NCBI RefSeq assembly: GCF_905475345.1
Contig: NC_066594.1
Coordinates: forward strand, 1,285,001-1,349,000
Length of the DNA stretch: 64,000 bases
Direction: 5' to 3'
Source of the DNA: Vespula vulgaris
Taxonomy: Eukaryota; Arthropoda; Insecta; Hymenoptera; Vespidae
Below are positions 14,401-27,300 of this stretch, piece by piece. Positions within the stretch are counted from its first letter, which is position 1. Each line of letters opens with the position of its first letter. The notes under the pieces were generated by a model that saw nothing but the letters and a program-made list of their open reading frames with translations, was not told the DNA's origin and did not search any database. The position numbers and the translations under genes are program-made.

Positions 14401-15952
14401 CGAACAGCAGGACATCTCTGTAAAAGAAAAAAGAAAAAAAAATAAAGGAAAAAAGAAAAAAAAGAATAAGATGCAATCAGACCTTTCCTTTCCTTCGATA
14501 TTTCTCTCTCCGTCAATAGGGAATTCTCAAAGAGAGGACACATGGAAGGTAAAAAGTCCACTCGCCGAAGGCGTCGTCGCAATAAGGATCCTTTTTCCTA
14601 TTTTCCCTCTGACACGAAGCAGACGCGTGTCCTGCGTTCTGTCAGAATAAGAGGGAAAAAAGAAAAAAGAAAGAGAGAAAGAGAGAAAGAGAGAGAGAGA
14701 GAGAGAGACAGAAAGAAGCCATCGTTGACCGTGATAGGCAAGAAGAGAAGGAACGTTTCGCGTGTCAAAAGGATCAGGGCCCACTTTCATTAAAAATAGA
14801 AAAACAAAGATGGAAGAGAGTTCGAGAAATATTTCAAAAGTTATCTCATACCTTTATGATTTCGATTATATCTTTAAAACAATTTTATTCGTAAACTTTC
14901 TCTTTTATTATTATACATTTTCAAATCTTTTTATTATTAATTATTTTATATCATTATTAATGTATTTATTATTAAAATTGTTATATATATATATATATAT
15001 ATTACATAAGTATAATTATACATACATACATACATCTATACGTATATACATATGTCCGTGTGTATTTATTTATTTATTTAAAATTATATATTACATGTGT
15101 GTATATATCATCATGTCATTCGAATCAGACAATGAGACAAAAATCAATATTTCTCACCCTCTTCTTTTACTTTCCTATATACTTTTCTTCTGAATCTTAC
15201 ATTATTTAATAACCAAGGGGAGCCGTTTCTCACGTGGTAACGATCGAAGACTCGAATTCGAAACTCCGTGACACGACCCGTCTCGAGAGTACGTCGGCCG
15301 CTTTATGCACGTCAATCGTCGTGAACGGGAGCTTCTTATGACGAAATTGTCCGATCTCTTTGAAAATTCGAAGCCACGTTCTTCATCTCTCTATCGATCG
15401 TATCATTTTCCATCGATCTTTTTTCTCTCTTTTTTTCCTTTCGTTCTTACTTTTCCTTTCTTTCTTTTTTTTCTTTCTTCATATCTTTTTTACATCTTCG
15501 ACCCTTCCACTCACTTTCTATCTTTCTTTTATAGAAAATTATTCCCACGGTGTGTTGACTCGTAGAATAAAAAAAGAAACGATTATGTAAGTACGAGATC
15601 AATCAAGACGAATATATCGTAATTGCACAATCGTTTATCCGTATTCGTAATGACAAGTGTCAAAAAAAAAAGAAACACAGAAAATAGAAAAGAAGAAAGA
15701 AGAAAAGAAAAAAAGCAACAAAATACTATTAGATCGTGTAATACCCATGGCATTACATAACGTCACTTTCCATCTACTCGTCCTACCGATCGATCAAGAA
15801 CGATATTGAAGAAGTTTAGAGAGCGCCGACGGTTATGATGCGGGTAGACATAGCGAGAGTTTTTAAAAAAAATTTATTTCTTAAAGGCAAACGAGGGAGA
15901 GTCAAACACGCAGTATATATCTACGTATATATATAATATGTATGTACATAAG

Positions 15953-15984
<32 letters not shown>

Positions 15985-16212
15985 ATAAGCATTATAAGCG
16001 ATGCACGCATCCACGGCGGGCGTAGCAAACAATACCCACGACGTGTTGCAATTGAGCCAATAGATACCAATTAGACGCAAATTATGAGAGAAGACTCAGC
16101 CATCTTCATTCGAAGAAGAAGGAGTAGAAAAGGAGACAGCTTTTTAACTTTGGACGACACACGTTCGACGCTTTCGTTTCGTTCGCTCGACGATAAATAT
16201 TGCTCTCTTTTC

Positions 16213-16260
<48 letters not shown>

Positions 16261-16981
16261 CTCTTTCTATCTATCTATCTCTCTATCTCTCTCTCTTTTT
16301 CTCTCAAGAACCTGTTTTACAGATATATACTTATTTGCCTTTCTTATTACTGTTCTATTTTGAACGCGATATGCGACAATACTGTTCTTGGATATATTTA
16401 CATAAACAAGGACGCAACAAAAATCGATTTCTTTTTTCTTCTATTCGTATTTAACGAAAACATATTGCCGTTAAATATCGCTTGATCCAAAAAATTGTAT
16501 AATAATTGATAATTGTGAATGCTGTGTGCGCGCATGCGTTTTTATGTTTATGTGTATATATCGCGTGCGTGTAAAAATTCATCGATTTAAAAAATGAAAA
16601 AAATTACGAGGAAAGCTATTATTACGATATAAATAAATCATTCCGATTTAAACCCATTTGATCCGGACCATCCATTATGAACTAAGTCTCGACGGAGCGT
16701 CGCGCATCGTGAAATTCTTCGTTAGCGAAGAGTGGGCTACGCTAAACGCGACGTTTCGTGGCTCCGTTTGCGGACGACACAAAAATAGCCGACGTCGTTC
16801 GCGGCCATCCGGCCTTTTGCCCCCTCGATTTAAACTACTGTGAGGACTCCTTAATTTCGTCGCCGTACGGCATAACTCTGCCGTACACTTGTGACGGTAC
16901 TCGATCGATTTTTTCTTTTTTTAAATATTATAATGTCCAACAAAAATGACGGTATTCGCACGAATGGCGTAGAATCAAAAA

Positions 16982-17012
<31 letters not shown>

Positions 17013-18185
17013 GAAGAAGAAGAAAAAGAGATGATCGTCAATCGAAAGAAGTTCGTAAGGTAATTGATTGACACGCTATTTCTCTCGTTCGAGATTCCAC
17101 GAACGAAAGCGTAGACGACAATTTTAAAATGCCATTAGCGTCCCTCGTCTATCGTGAAAGTCTTACCGTCGCTTTGAAACGTGCCATAGAAGTTTCATGC
17201 AACAAACGAGGACGGCAATGTTTCTATTAACAATCTATTGTTATCGGTTTAATCTTTTTGTTTTGATAAAAAAAAAATAAAGATAGAAAGAGAAAAAGAG
17301 AGAGAGAAGAAAAATACACATACCGAGTCGAAATTTGTTTTATAAGTATTTACGTATATCGTAAGACTATATGTACATATTCACATATATATATATACAT
17401 AAACAATTAAGTACCACGTTAACATGGGACATGAACGTATACGCAGATGTTAGTTTTGCAACGCTTTCTTTCCGCTTACGCCGTCGAGAGATGTGCACGG
17501 TAATGTCGACGTCATCCAAATCGTAAAACTCATGCGATTCTCCCACGCCATAAGATAACCAGAGTCTCGTACCAGATGTAACGTATATAAGGAAATTCGT
17601 ACAAGGAGGAAATCTCGCAACATCCCGATGTTTATTCCCTTGTTGATTGTTACTTCATAAAAAAATTTGAACGTACTTTTTATTTGCGTATATTCAAAAA
17701 ACAAAAAAAAAACAAAAAAAAAGAAAAAAGAGAATAAATAAACGAAAAAAGAAAAAGATTATATATACTTACATGGTCGATCAAATTTCATGGTCGTCCC
17801 GCCCGTATTATACACGATAATATCGACCTGATATTCGATTACGCAGTTACATTTCGCGACTCGAACGGGACAAGAGGAGGATCATAAATGTCTATCGTCC
17901 GTAATTTCAACTCGACAGACTGAAAAAAATAAGACGGGTAGTATTTAATTATGCAGTGACTGCAATACGAAGAGATACTCGTCAAATGACGAAGAAGAAC
18001 GGGTGGTCGCGACTATATTATGTATAATTAATACAGTCATCAAGCTTGAGAACGAATGTTGCCTATAGAATTGCTGGTAGATTTTATGGAAGGAAGAGTA
18101 GAGAGGCGAGAAGATGAGAACGAGAGAAAAAGAGTGATTCTACCAACGTGTTTTTATCTGACTCAAGCTGTCACGGGTTTTCACG

Positions 18186-18216
<31 letters not shown>

Positions 18217-20756
18217 CTTTTACTTTCTCTTTATCTTTCTCTCTGTCTTCGTTTCAATGTACGTATCATAAGCACATAAATGGATGCATACATGCATACA
18301 TATATACATACATATGTATGTACATATGTATATGCACTTGGAGACTCGGTTTCTTTCGATTGGCAGTTGTTCTTTTCTTTAAACTTCTCTTACTTCTCTT
18401 CCTACTTATTTCTTCAGTCTTTTTTTTTTGAAGGACTTTTCGCGCTTTTTTCAGTTCTTTTTTCATGCAAAAGGCACGGGACAACCGGTCCATCGGAATC
18501 GCATCTCCGGACTGCTTTCGTTGCATCCTCGTAAACCCTTCGTGTAGTTCGAAGTATCTTCCTAATTATGATTCTCACTCGGACTTTGCACGAGTGACCA
18601 TGTCGTACTGATTCTCGAACCGATACACTTTTTTTATTTCATCCTTCTCTTTTTTTCTTTCTTTCTTTTTTGGATTTTATTCTACACGACACATCGACAG
18701 CGACGATCATAAATATCTTGTCAAAACAGAACAAAACAAAACAACATGATTTTTCGTTTCGATACGAACGAAATCGAGTCTATTAAATTTTTTAATTTTC
18801 TAATTTTCTCATCTGTCAATAGATGGATAACCCGTCATTCTTGAGAAAGCTCGAATTTGATAAACTGGAGAAGTTTTAACTAATCGAGTAATCGTCGTCT
18901 TTGCGATAAAGAATTTCTTCATTTCAGAAATTTATATAAAATGAAACGGTGAAAGAATAAGAAAAAGCAAAGAAATAGGAGAAGAAAAGAAACAGAAAAA
19001 AAAACAGATTAATAAGAAACGAACCATAAAATCATTCTCTCTCCTGAGCACGCGACCTTGCGATTAAAAGCACTTTCACGGCCATTTAATATACATATCC
19101 TATATAGATACATACATACAACGATAGTTTTCATCGGCTAACATCACACTTTTCATCCTCGCTAACATGATCTCATTACCGATTGTCGACTTTAAACGAA
19201 TCGGAAAGAAGATTTCTACGTCCAGTTTAAGAAATACATATATGTACATAGTGTAACTATGTAATATCGAACTAATTAATCGATAGTAGAATAAACGAAG
19301 CGCTATGAAAGAACGTTCAAGCAATTTTGCAAAGTCATCGTCGATATATCGAGGATAATTAGAGTGTGTCGATCTACATCCGTGATTCCAAAACGCTACT
19401 CGTTGATCGTTATTACACAACTTGCTCTAATTTCATGTAGAAATATCACAAAACCGATAACGTTGTTCCAGATTAGCAAGTAAAAGCAAAGAACTAACGT
19501 TATTTTCACGAAGTTCGTTGGTTAAAAATACGGGAAACGTGCCGTTTTTTTGTTTTTTTGTGAGGTCTGTTTATTTTTCTTTCTTTTTTTTTCTTAAAAC
19601 ATTAAACATATTGATCGAAAGACCAATTAAACACAAGACCACTTTCAAGTATCACGATAACGAAGCGTGAAAATCACTATGATCGTTCCTGTTCAAGTAA
19701 CGCCTGACAACCTATGATTACTCCTCCGCTGCTTGCACGATTACGCGCTCTTTTCCCTCAAACATTGGAGATAAAATAACGATTAAAGTGTCAACTTTGT
19801 AAAATGTTCAATGTAGTAACTTCCTCGAAAATTTATGAATCAACGGTTTATTTTCGTTGCGTCGATTTTTATGTATTTTTTCTTCAATGTGAGAAGATTA
19901 ACGGTTTTTAATCTTCGGGGTAAGTTAGTTCGAAGTTGATTCTTTAACCACAAGGAATATAACGAAAGTAAACGCGTATAAAACGAATATGTATATACAT
20001 ATATATATAGAGTGTGTATATATATATATATGTTTATACATGTGCATACGATAATCATACTTCTTACATTTATAATATACAACTTTTTAAAACGCATATA
20101 TGTTTAAAGCGTTTAAATGAATCTACTTTCTATTTACTTATAGGCTTTTAGTCTTGAGTTATTATACATAATAAATTATATAAATGTATCGATACGTACA
20201 TATGTGTGTGTGTGTGTGTGTGTAATATATAAAAATACTAGGTAATAGACGAAAAGAAAATACATGATATACGTAAGATAGAATAATATTGCGATAACAG
20301 AAAAACAGTAAAGTATTTCCATAATTATTTCACGAAATCAATAAGATTAATTATTCGACGAAAGACCGATAGACCAAACAAGAGTTATATTGTCTCCGGA
20401 AACGAAGGAAGGAGAGAAAAATAATTCTTAATGGGCATTCGTATCTTTGGAATAAAAATAAAAAAATAAGAAAATAAAATAAAAAGAAAAAGAAAGAAAT
20501 TAGTTCAAACGAGCGAGACTTGCATTCTTTCCGAGATGCAACGGAATAACCGTAAGTTTTCGCTTTTATCGTTCTGGGAACAGAAATATTTGTAATCAAT
20601 AAAGAGAAGAGTTCTAAGAGGGGAGGAAGAGAAAGACAGACAGAAAGACAGAAAGAAAGAGAGAGAGAGAAAGGAATTGCTAAAGGAAGAGTGCGTGTGA
20701 GAGAAACGTGACGCGTTATCACCTTCCTCCTCTTCTTCTTTTCCTCCTCCTCCTCC

Positions 20757-20787
<31 letters not shown>

Positions 20788-21107
20788 TCTTCTGCTTCGA
20801 AAGAAAGAAGGAAAGAAAGAAGGAAAGAAAGAAAAGAAGGAAGAAGGAAAGAGAAAGAGAGAAAGGGAGACTCCTTCTCGCGTGCGGTTATACTTATACG
20901 AGAATATATGCGGCTGCCAATGGTTCTGCTTATATTTCTCTTTCCTCTTGTTGCACGACTGTCCGCGAACGAACCTTATAGTCCGAGTAAAGGCAGAGGC
21001 GAAGGACCGTTAGCGACACCTCGTTCACACGCACGTGCACCATGTAAATTTCAGGAAAGATTTAAAGGCGAGGACTAAACGACAAAAAAAAATAGAGAGA
21101 AAAAATG

Positions 21108-21150
<43 letters not shown>

Positions 21151-21696
21151 TCATTGTTTACTCATTAATTCTTAAAATGAAACGAGTTAGATACGGTTAA
21201 GATATAACAAGGTACAGGGATAAAATTTGGAATTTTGATATTACAGGAAAATTAATTAATCGAATAAAAATTTATTGATTATATTTAGAATAGTTTTTAA
21301 AATGAATATATTACGTGGATACACGTGGAATATTCTCTGTATTGGAAACTGAGAATAAATTGAGAAAGCAATTCGTTCTTTTGAAATTTGAAAACATCAT
21401 GCAAGAAACGAGAGGACATTATAATCGCTATGGAAATCTTCGTCGGGTTTGAATGCGTGAGAAAGAACGACGGCGTGTGATATGAAAGAAGAATGAAAGA
21501 GAGAACGCGAGAGGAGACACATGTGGCGGGAAGTCGTAGTTGATATCTTCTTGTCGCGATGACGAAGAAAAGGAAGAAGGAGAAAGATGAGTTCAGTGAA
21601 TCTGTCGCAAAGAACTCGTATTTCTACATGATCGTGAAAATTTCTTCGAAGTTGATAAATCTTCGAAATTTTTCAAAATATTCTTATCGCTTTCCA

Positions 21697-21748
<52 letters not shown>

Positions 21749-22107
21749 TTTATTACACCGTTGAGAAGAAAATAATTAAGTCTTTCCATCGTCGTTTTAT
21801 TAAATTCGATAACGAATTCGATAAGTGAATTCTTAATATCGTTTTTTGCCTTATTAAAAACATCAGCAAGTATCATAACGAGAAATTTCTCGACAGTTAA
21901 ATAAATTAAATAATACGGTAGCATCGATTAATTTTAATATCTTTCTCGGCAAAAGGAAAAGAAACGAAAAGCAAGAAAGAAAAGAAAAAGAAAATGGAAA
22001 AAAGAAGAACAAAAAAAAGGATGAAAATTACCTTGAGCACCATCGAAGAGGGGATTGGCAACGACGATGACAGGGAGAACGACCATAAGCGCTTTTATTG
22101 CGAGCAT
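8484..22107 (-). CDS. RECK: RECK: GPI-anchored Kazal-domain protease regulator
   Basis: Homologue of RECK, a cell-surface glycoprotein that restrains matrix metalloproteinases and, in vertebrates, acts as a Wnt7 co-receptor. Coding exons on the minus strand: 22107-22032, 14417-14365, 11624-11541, 11446-11410, 11341-10994, 10852-10420, 10339-8965, 8864-8484. They sum to 928 residues in one frame (human 971). Exon 1 encodes a signal peptide (MLAIKALMVVLPVIVVA). Exon 2 supplies the first CC-x7-C-x3-C knot, followed by repeated cysteine-knot motifs, a frizzled-like Cys region, three Kazal modules (around plus positions 9640-9100) and a hydrophobic tail that suits GPI attachment. The phrase ending RPTTLFR matches the equivalent human stretch. 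Exons 2 and 4 are only 53 and 37 nt. The acceptor of the 11341-10994 exon has a weak pyrimidine tract. Exons 1-2 were joined from phase and pattern only. Confidence 0.88.
11625..14364 (-). other. RECK intron 2
   Basis: A 2.7-kb intron. It contains an AT microsatellite near 12610-12640 and a less AT-rich block around 13500-13760 whose short frames (for example minus 13321-13572) look like chance openings. An ACT trinucleotide run lies at 14044-14090. A GCCGCCATTTTG string at about 12364-12376 resembles a YY1-type site but has no gene next to it. Confidence 0.5.
16203..16306. repeat. (CT)n/(CTAT)n tract in RECK intron 1
   Basis: CT dinucleotides passing into CTAT units and back to CT. Confidence 0.9.
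20722..20870. repeat. Pyrimidine tract followed by a purine tract
   Basis: A CTC/CTT array (20722-20794) is followed within a few bases by a GAAA/GAAG array (20799-20870) on the same strand. The two halves can pair to form a long imperfect hairpin in single-stranded DNA or RNA. The tract sits inside RECK intron 1. Confidence 0.75.
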
Positions 22108-22400
22108 CGTTGAATACCGACAAGAGGAAATTATTTCGTGCTCCTAATCCACCTTTTCTTTCTCTTCTCTTCACCTCATTTCGCTTAAATGCGAGCGTGC
22201 GCGTAAACGGTGCGATCGAGAATGAGAAGAATATAACGAGAGGGAGAAGGGAGAGGGGATGGGGGTGACGAAAGAAGAGAAAATAAATAGAAGATTATAA
22301 GGGTAAAATAAAAAAAAAAAGGAAGAGTAAGGATAGAAGGAAAAAAAAAGGATCGAAATGAAAACTTTCACATGTTAAGACGGTATGAACGAAAGATAGA

Positions 22401-22421
22401 GAGAAAAGAAAGAGAGAGGGA

Positions 22422-22466
<45 letters not shown>

Positions 22467-22540
22467 ACTGAGTGAAAGACAGATAGACAGAGAGACAAAC
22501 GAATAAATGGACGGACGGATAAACGAGCAGACAGAGACAG

Positions 22541-22595
<55 letters not shown>

Positions 22596-22612
22596 AAGAA
22601 AGAAAGAAAAAA
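22401..22612. repeat. Compound GA / GAAA / GATA microsatellite
   Basis: GA repeats at about 22401-22463 are followed by CAGA-like spacer DNA and then GAAA (22540-22570), GATA (22570-22594) and GAAA again. It lies between the RECK start codon and the CpG island upstream. Confidence 0.85.
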
Positions 22613-22624
22613 AAAGGAGAAAAG

Positions 22625-22850
22625 AGAGGCTCGCGTTAAATCGATCTCGAACTGCACTCGAGCGCGGCCCGCGAGCGACTGAGCTTTTCCTGCCACTTGA
22701 GTCCACAAGAGAGGAGCACAAGCTTTTTACCGAACGGACCGAAGAGACCACAACTACTAACACGAGGGAAAGAAGCCGTGCGTAGGTGGAGAGGGAGAAG
22801 ACGAGCGCGTGGCACGATGTCACGCAGTGCAACCGCTATTGTGTGACGTC
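22625..22850 (-). promoter_or_regulatory. CpG-rich island, candidate RECK promoter / 5' UTR
   Basis: A GC- and CpG-rich stretch (CGAGCGCGGCCCGCGAGCG and neighbours) stands out sharply from its AT-rich flanks. It lies 0.5-0.75 kb upstream of the RECK start codon at 22107 on the minus strand. The GA/GAAA/GATA microsatellites at 22401-22612 sit between it and the coding exon. Position and composition suggest the transcription start region, but no defined core element is visible. Confidence 0.35.
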
Positions 22851-25099
22851 TTTCGATATACCCAGACGATAGTCGACCCTTACTTTTCCTACTCCTCCAT
22901 TTTCCTAACGTCTCTTTCCGTAGCATTCGGTTTCTTTTATTTTATATTATTTATTACACCGACCTCTCTCTTATTTATAGTTACGTCTCTTATGTTCGAT
23001 TTGTTCCTTTAAACTTCATATTCGTAAAAAGAAGAAAGAGATCGTTCTCTTCGATCGATCACATTGAATCGTTGTTATACCGATCTAATAACACTAGCAC
23101 TTCTTCTTTTTTTCTTATTTTTTTTTTTTTTTTTTAGTTTTTCTAATTTATTCGAAACGTCATTTGTGTTGAATCTATATCGTACATATATTTATAAATT
23201 GAATTAAGATTGAAGATCTTTTTTTTTGCCGTCGTATCAAATCATTAAAAATCCATATACTTAAACGATACCGGTAAAATATCCGAGGCTTTCTTTCAAC
23301 TAAGTTAAACTTCGAAACTTCGACTCTATCTTTTTATCCTCTTATTTTCTTATTCTTGACTCTACGTCGACTCGATCGGAAAATTGTTCAATGATAAATA
23401 GTTCGATAAAACTTTCAACGAGCTTTAGAAAACTGTAGGAATAATATAGTAACACTATCCAAGTTTTACAATCTTTTAGAAAAGGCCTGCAACATCTTAA
23501 CTTTTCAAAACGAAGATTACGATGTAACTTTGTAAATCCTACATTTCTCGCTCCAATTCTTTTTCGAATACTTGAACCCGTGACACGTTCCTGACAAAAC
23601 GAAGAGAATACGGTAAAGATATAAAAGAAAAATTATAGTTCGTGACCGTATTTCCGTTGATAACGATTAGATACAAAACGACACACGAAAGACACCGAAT
23701 TATTCATCATCGTAAAAGGAGTGCTCCTTAGTTTGCGTCGAGTCATTCGAATTGATCTAGCAACAGAAAATCTTAGAACAACGATCGATCGAGCCCATCG
23801 ATTGATCGATTCTTCGAGCGTTCATAATTTATTAATTTATTCCTTCTATAAATCGCCCTCAATCTGCACGTGGGCAGTATCGACGGACAACCGGTCCTTC
23901 GATTTTCTCTTTCATTACTTTATCTCTCTCTCTCTCTTTTTTCTTTTTCTTTCTCTTTCTCTTTTTTACGTTTCTTTCGATAGAGACAACATCGTTACCG
24001 CTTTACCATAGTCAACGATCATTCTATGTTACTAATAATAAAAAATCCCAAGCGCATACATCTATGTAGGTAAATATGTACATATAATCGTCGAATATAT
24101 TTCTTGAGAAACGTATCTCGTGGCGCAAAGATCCATTTACCATGGCTGTTGCTAAACGCACATCGTACCCTATCGTTCAGCGTAACATTCTTATTATCCT
24201 TTGACCACCTACGCGATCTCCGAGAATAATAATATCGACGGATACATTTCAGAGATACCTTCTTAACTTGCACGACAAGACGAGGTTAACAGAGTTTCGA
24301 TATGTAAATTACTTCCTCCTTTTGTGTATCGAGTTTTATAAGTAATAATAAAAACAAAAATTAAAATAAACTGAAATACAATAAAATAAATAAAATACGA
24401 TGACCTTTTAGCATCGAGCTTGTAAAATTTATACATTTACAAAAGCTATTTTATCTGTTTTTCTGATTTATGTGTTTGCATAATGTAAAAGAGATTAATC
24501 GTTTGGCTCGGACTCTTCATATCAGAAAACAAATATCATTAAGAAGATCGATTATCAACGACTCTATCTATGTTCCCACAAGAAGAGAACACGAGAGAGT
24601 CACTTAACGTAAAACTATCTCGTGAACACAAGGAATCGATGCACCACGATCGGCTTCTTGCTTCGAATACCGTCGACACGTCCGCTATGTTAATGATACG
24701 AACACGCATAAATATTCAAGCCCTTCTCTCGATCAGTAGAGAGTGAGCTTGGCACCGTCTCCTTATCCGGCGACATCTGATATCACCTGTATACCAGCTC
24801 CTATGGGTCATTAACAAACAATAACGACGTAAGAATAAATCTAAACGAAGAGATCATCGACGTATCGATCATTTTTCTTTTTTCTTTCTTTTTGTTATAT
24901 TTTTTATTTTCTTCTTTCCTTAACTTTCCGCGTCTTTCTTTTGCTTTTTATCATTTGGAAAGTCGAATAAATTCGAGTAACGTATTATTTATTAAATTAT
25001 GTATCAAATGTATTACAATATATTATCTGTAAAATATTGTATATAAAAAAAAGAGCATATCAAACTAAAGAAACATTTCAGTGTTAAACCAGTTCTCTC

Positions 25100-25100
25100 T

Positions 25101-25142
<42 letters not shown>

Positions 25143-25163
25143 TCGTCGTCGCTGTCGTCGTTG
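25100..25163. repeat. (CGT)n microsatellite
   Basis: A nearly pure CGT/TCG trinucleotide array with single interruptions near its right end. It is non-coding as far as I can see. Confidence 0.9.
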
Positions 25164-25679
25164 ATCGGTACTTTTCATACTTCTCCTACCGGTTTTTAAT
25201 ATCTAGCGTCAAGGTGTGATCACCCATAAAGATCATTATTTCCATAAGATGATATATCAAACGAGGTAATTTACAAAAAAACATAGATGACGTTATGGTT
25301 TGATTACGTCCAAAAACAAAACTAAAACGAGAAACTTTCATAGAGATTGACTTTTATACTCGATCATAAGTAATTCTTAAATATTCAATAACGTTAAAAT
25401 AGTTATTAGCGAAAATAGCAGGAAGAAAAGTTTTGGGAATGTTGATTTTAAGATCCTCGGTACGTTTAATATCCAAAAAATTATTTTTTAATGTTATATC
25501 TATTCTATCTATCTGTTCGAGCATGATGAGTCATTTTGTAATTTAGCTTTAATAATAATTAGGTATAATTAAAAGAGAAAAAAAGAGAACGTTTTAGAAA
25601 CGTACTGAAATATATAGCCAATTAGTTAGGCAGTACTTGCGTTACACGATTTAGATTTAGATAGATCACAAGTAATACC

Positions 25680-25715
25680 GATCTCACCACATGGAAGTTG
25701 CTGCATGTGGAGATC
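25680..25715. other. Short hairpin in the RECK-ZUP1 spacer
   Basis: GATCTC-AC-CACATG pairs with CATGTG-GAGATC around a 10-base loop, giving 12 base pairs with one two-base bulge. The stem does not extend into the flanks, so it is shorter than a typical microRNA precursor. Confidence 0.45.
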
Positions 25716-27221
25716 TGCAAACTAAGATAACATACTAATTAGTCGCGTTTAATGAACCTTCCTTCGACACGGTCAAAGTCGATAGAGGATGCATCAATCA
25801 CGACATATCCATAAAAAAAAATATGGATATTCTTTATGAAACATCTCACGACAAAATTATCTCAACAATTGATATAATTTTTAAATATAATTTTTTACAT
25901 CCTCGACGTGCATAATACAAAATTGCGTTTACTACGTAATATATTATATCAGTAGTCAAATTTATTAACACTAATTTATTACCAACATTTTTACTACATC
26001 GCATTATTCATAAATCAAAAGTCAGATATTTAAAGGTTAAATAAGGAATAGATTATTGGAAAAATATATTCAAGCATTTTAAACGACCTTAATTTCTAAG
26101 AAACAGATAATCAACTAATCTGCCATTTCTTTCTTAAATTAGTCTTATTTGATAAATCTATTTTAAAACCAAAACTCTTAAAAATAAAAAAATAAAGCAT
26201 AAAAATTTCAACACGCATCGTGCATCATAATTACACTCTTATGAACCAACATTTATATAATATATTAGAAATAAGAAATTTTGAAAAAATAAACACTCAT
26301 TTTTTTCAATATACTTAATCAATGTACAAGATAATATATAATATAAAATAGTTCTGAATTAATGACATATAATTCTATCAGCATAGCATTCTGTATTACT
26401 CTTTCTCAATGCTAATTTACATAATTATTGCCAGCATTCACGATATAAAACACTTGAAAAATAAAAATAAAATGTATATATAAAATCGTATAAACGTATG
26501 GTATATTTGAAAATTATGGACCTATATAAATTAGCAGATTGATCTATGTATATAATTTCTTGAAAAATACCTATTCTCAATGCCAAGATAAATGACCAAA
26601 AAACCCTTTCACTTATACACTGTGCTTTACATTATACACAAGCAAATGAATGCTTAGCATAGAGTTTGACCACGATGAACGTTTATAACAACTTTATATG
26701 TATCTATTGCGACATATGATTTTCTTATAGACATATATATATATATATATATATAAATGTGTATTTATATATATACATGTATGTAAGTATATATGTAAGT
26801 ATATACATATGTATATATGTATATGATGTTGACCTACATAAATTCTTGGAAGAATTCAGGCTTCTTATTTCAATATAGGTTTGTAGGTAATGTATATTCT
26901 CTTTCGAAAAGAAATAAAAACATTGAGACGCAGAAACACATGCACCTCTCATACAAACACACACACACAGAGATCTTTATCGAATATTATCTACTCATTC
27001 ATCAAAATAAACGACTTCTCAACCGGAAATACTAACAAACGTTTATATTATAGCAGTGGGAGGAAAATCGTTCATTCGTACTCGCTATTTGACCAATTGC
27101 CTGGCTTGATCAGTCCATTAATGAAGCATTAATGAGAGACCACTTGGACCTCTTTCGATCTCATCCATTACGATGTATAGACCGTGTAACCGGATTCCTC
27201 GTAAAGATAAAAATGATAGAA

Positions 27222-27232
27222 AGGAAAAAAAG

Positions 27233-27271
<39 letters not shown>

Positions 27272-27300
27272 GAGAAAAAGAGAAACCGAAAAGAAGAAAA
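27222..27300. repeat. (GAAA)n microsatellite
   Basis: A GAAA array grading into mixed purine sequence. It opens chance frames on both strands. Confidence 0.85.

Larger units (their letters stand above)
14418..22031 (-). other. RECK intron 1, repeat-rich
   Basis: A 7.6-kb intron between the signal-peptide exon and the first cysteine-knot exon. It holds many simple repeats: CT tracts at 16203-16306 and 21695-21750, an AAAT run at 16978-17012, GA at 21111-21149, and a pyrimidine tract followed by a purine tract at 20722-20870. I found no convincing nested gene; the small ORFs here sit mostly in low-complexity sequence. Confidence 0.5.

Noticed and set aside
22295..22832. Overlapping minus-strand ORFs of 137-154 codons
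   Set aside because: They read Ser/Leu/Phe runs through GA/GAAA/GATA microsatellites and have no family or splice support.
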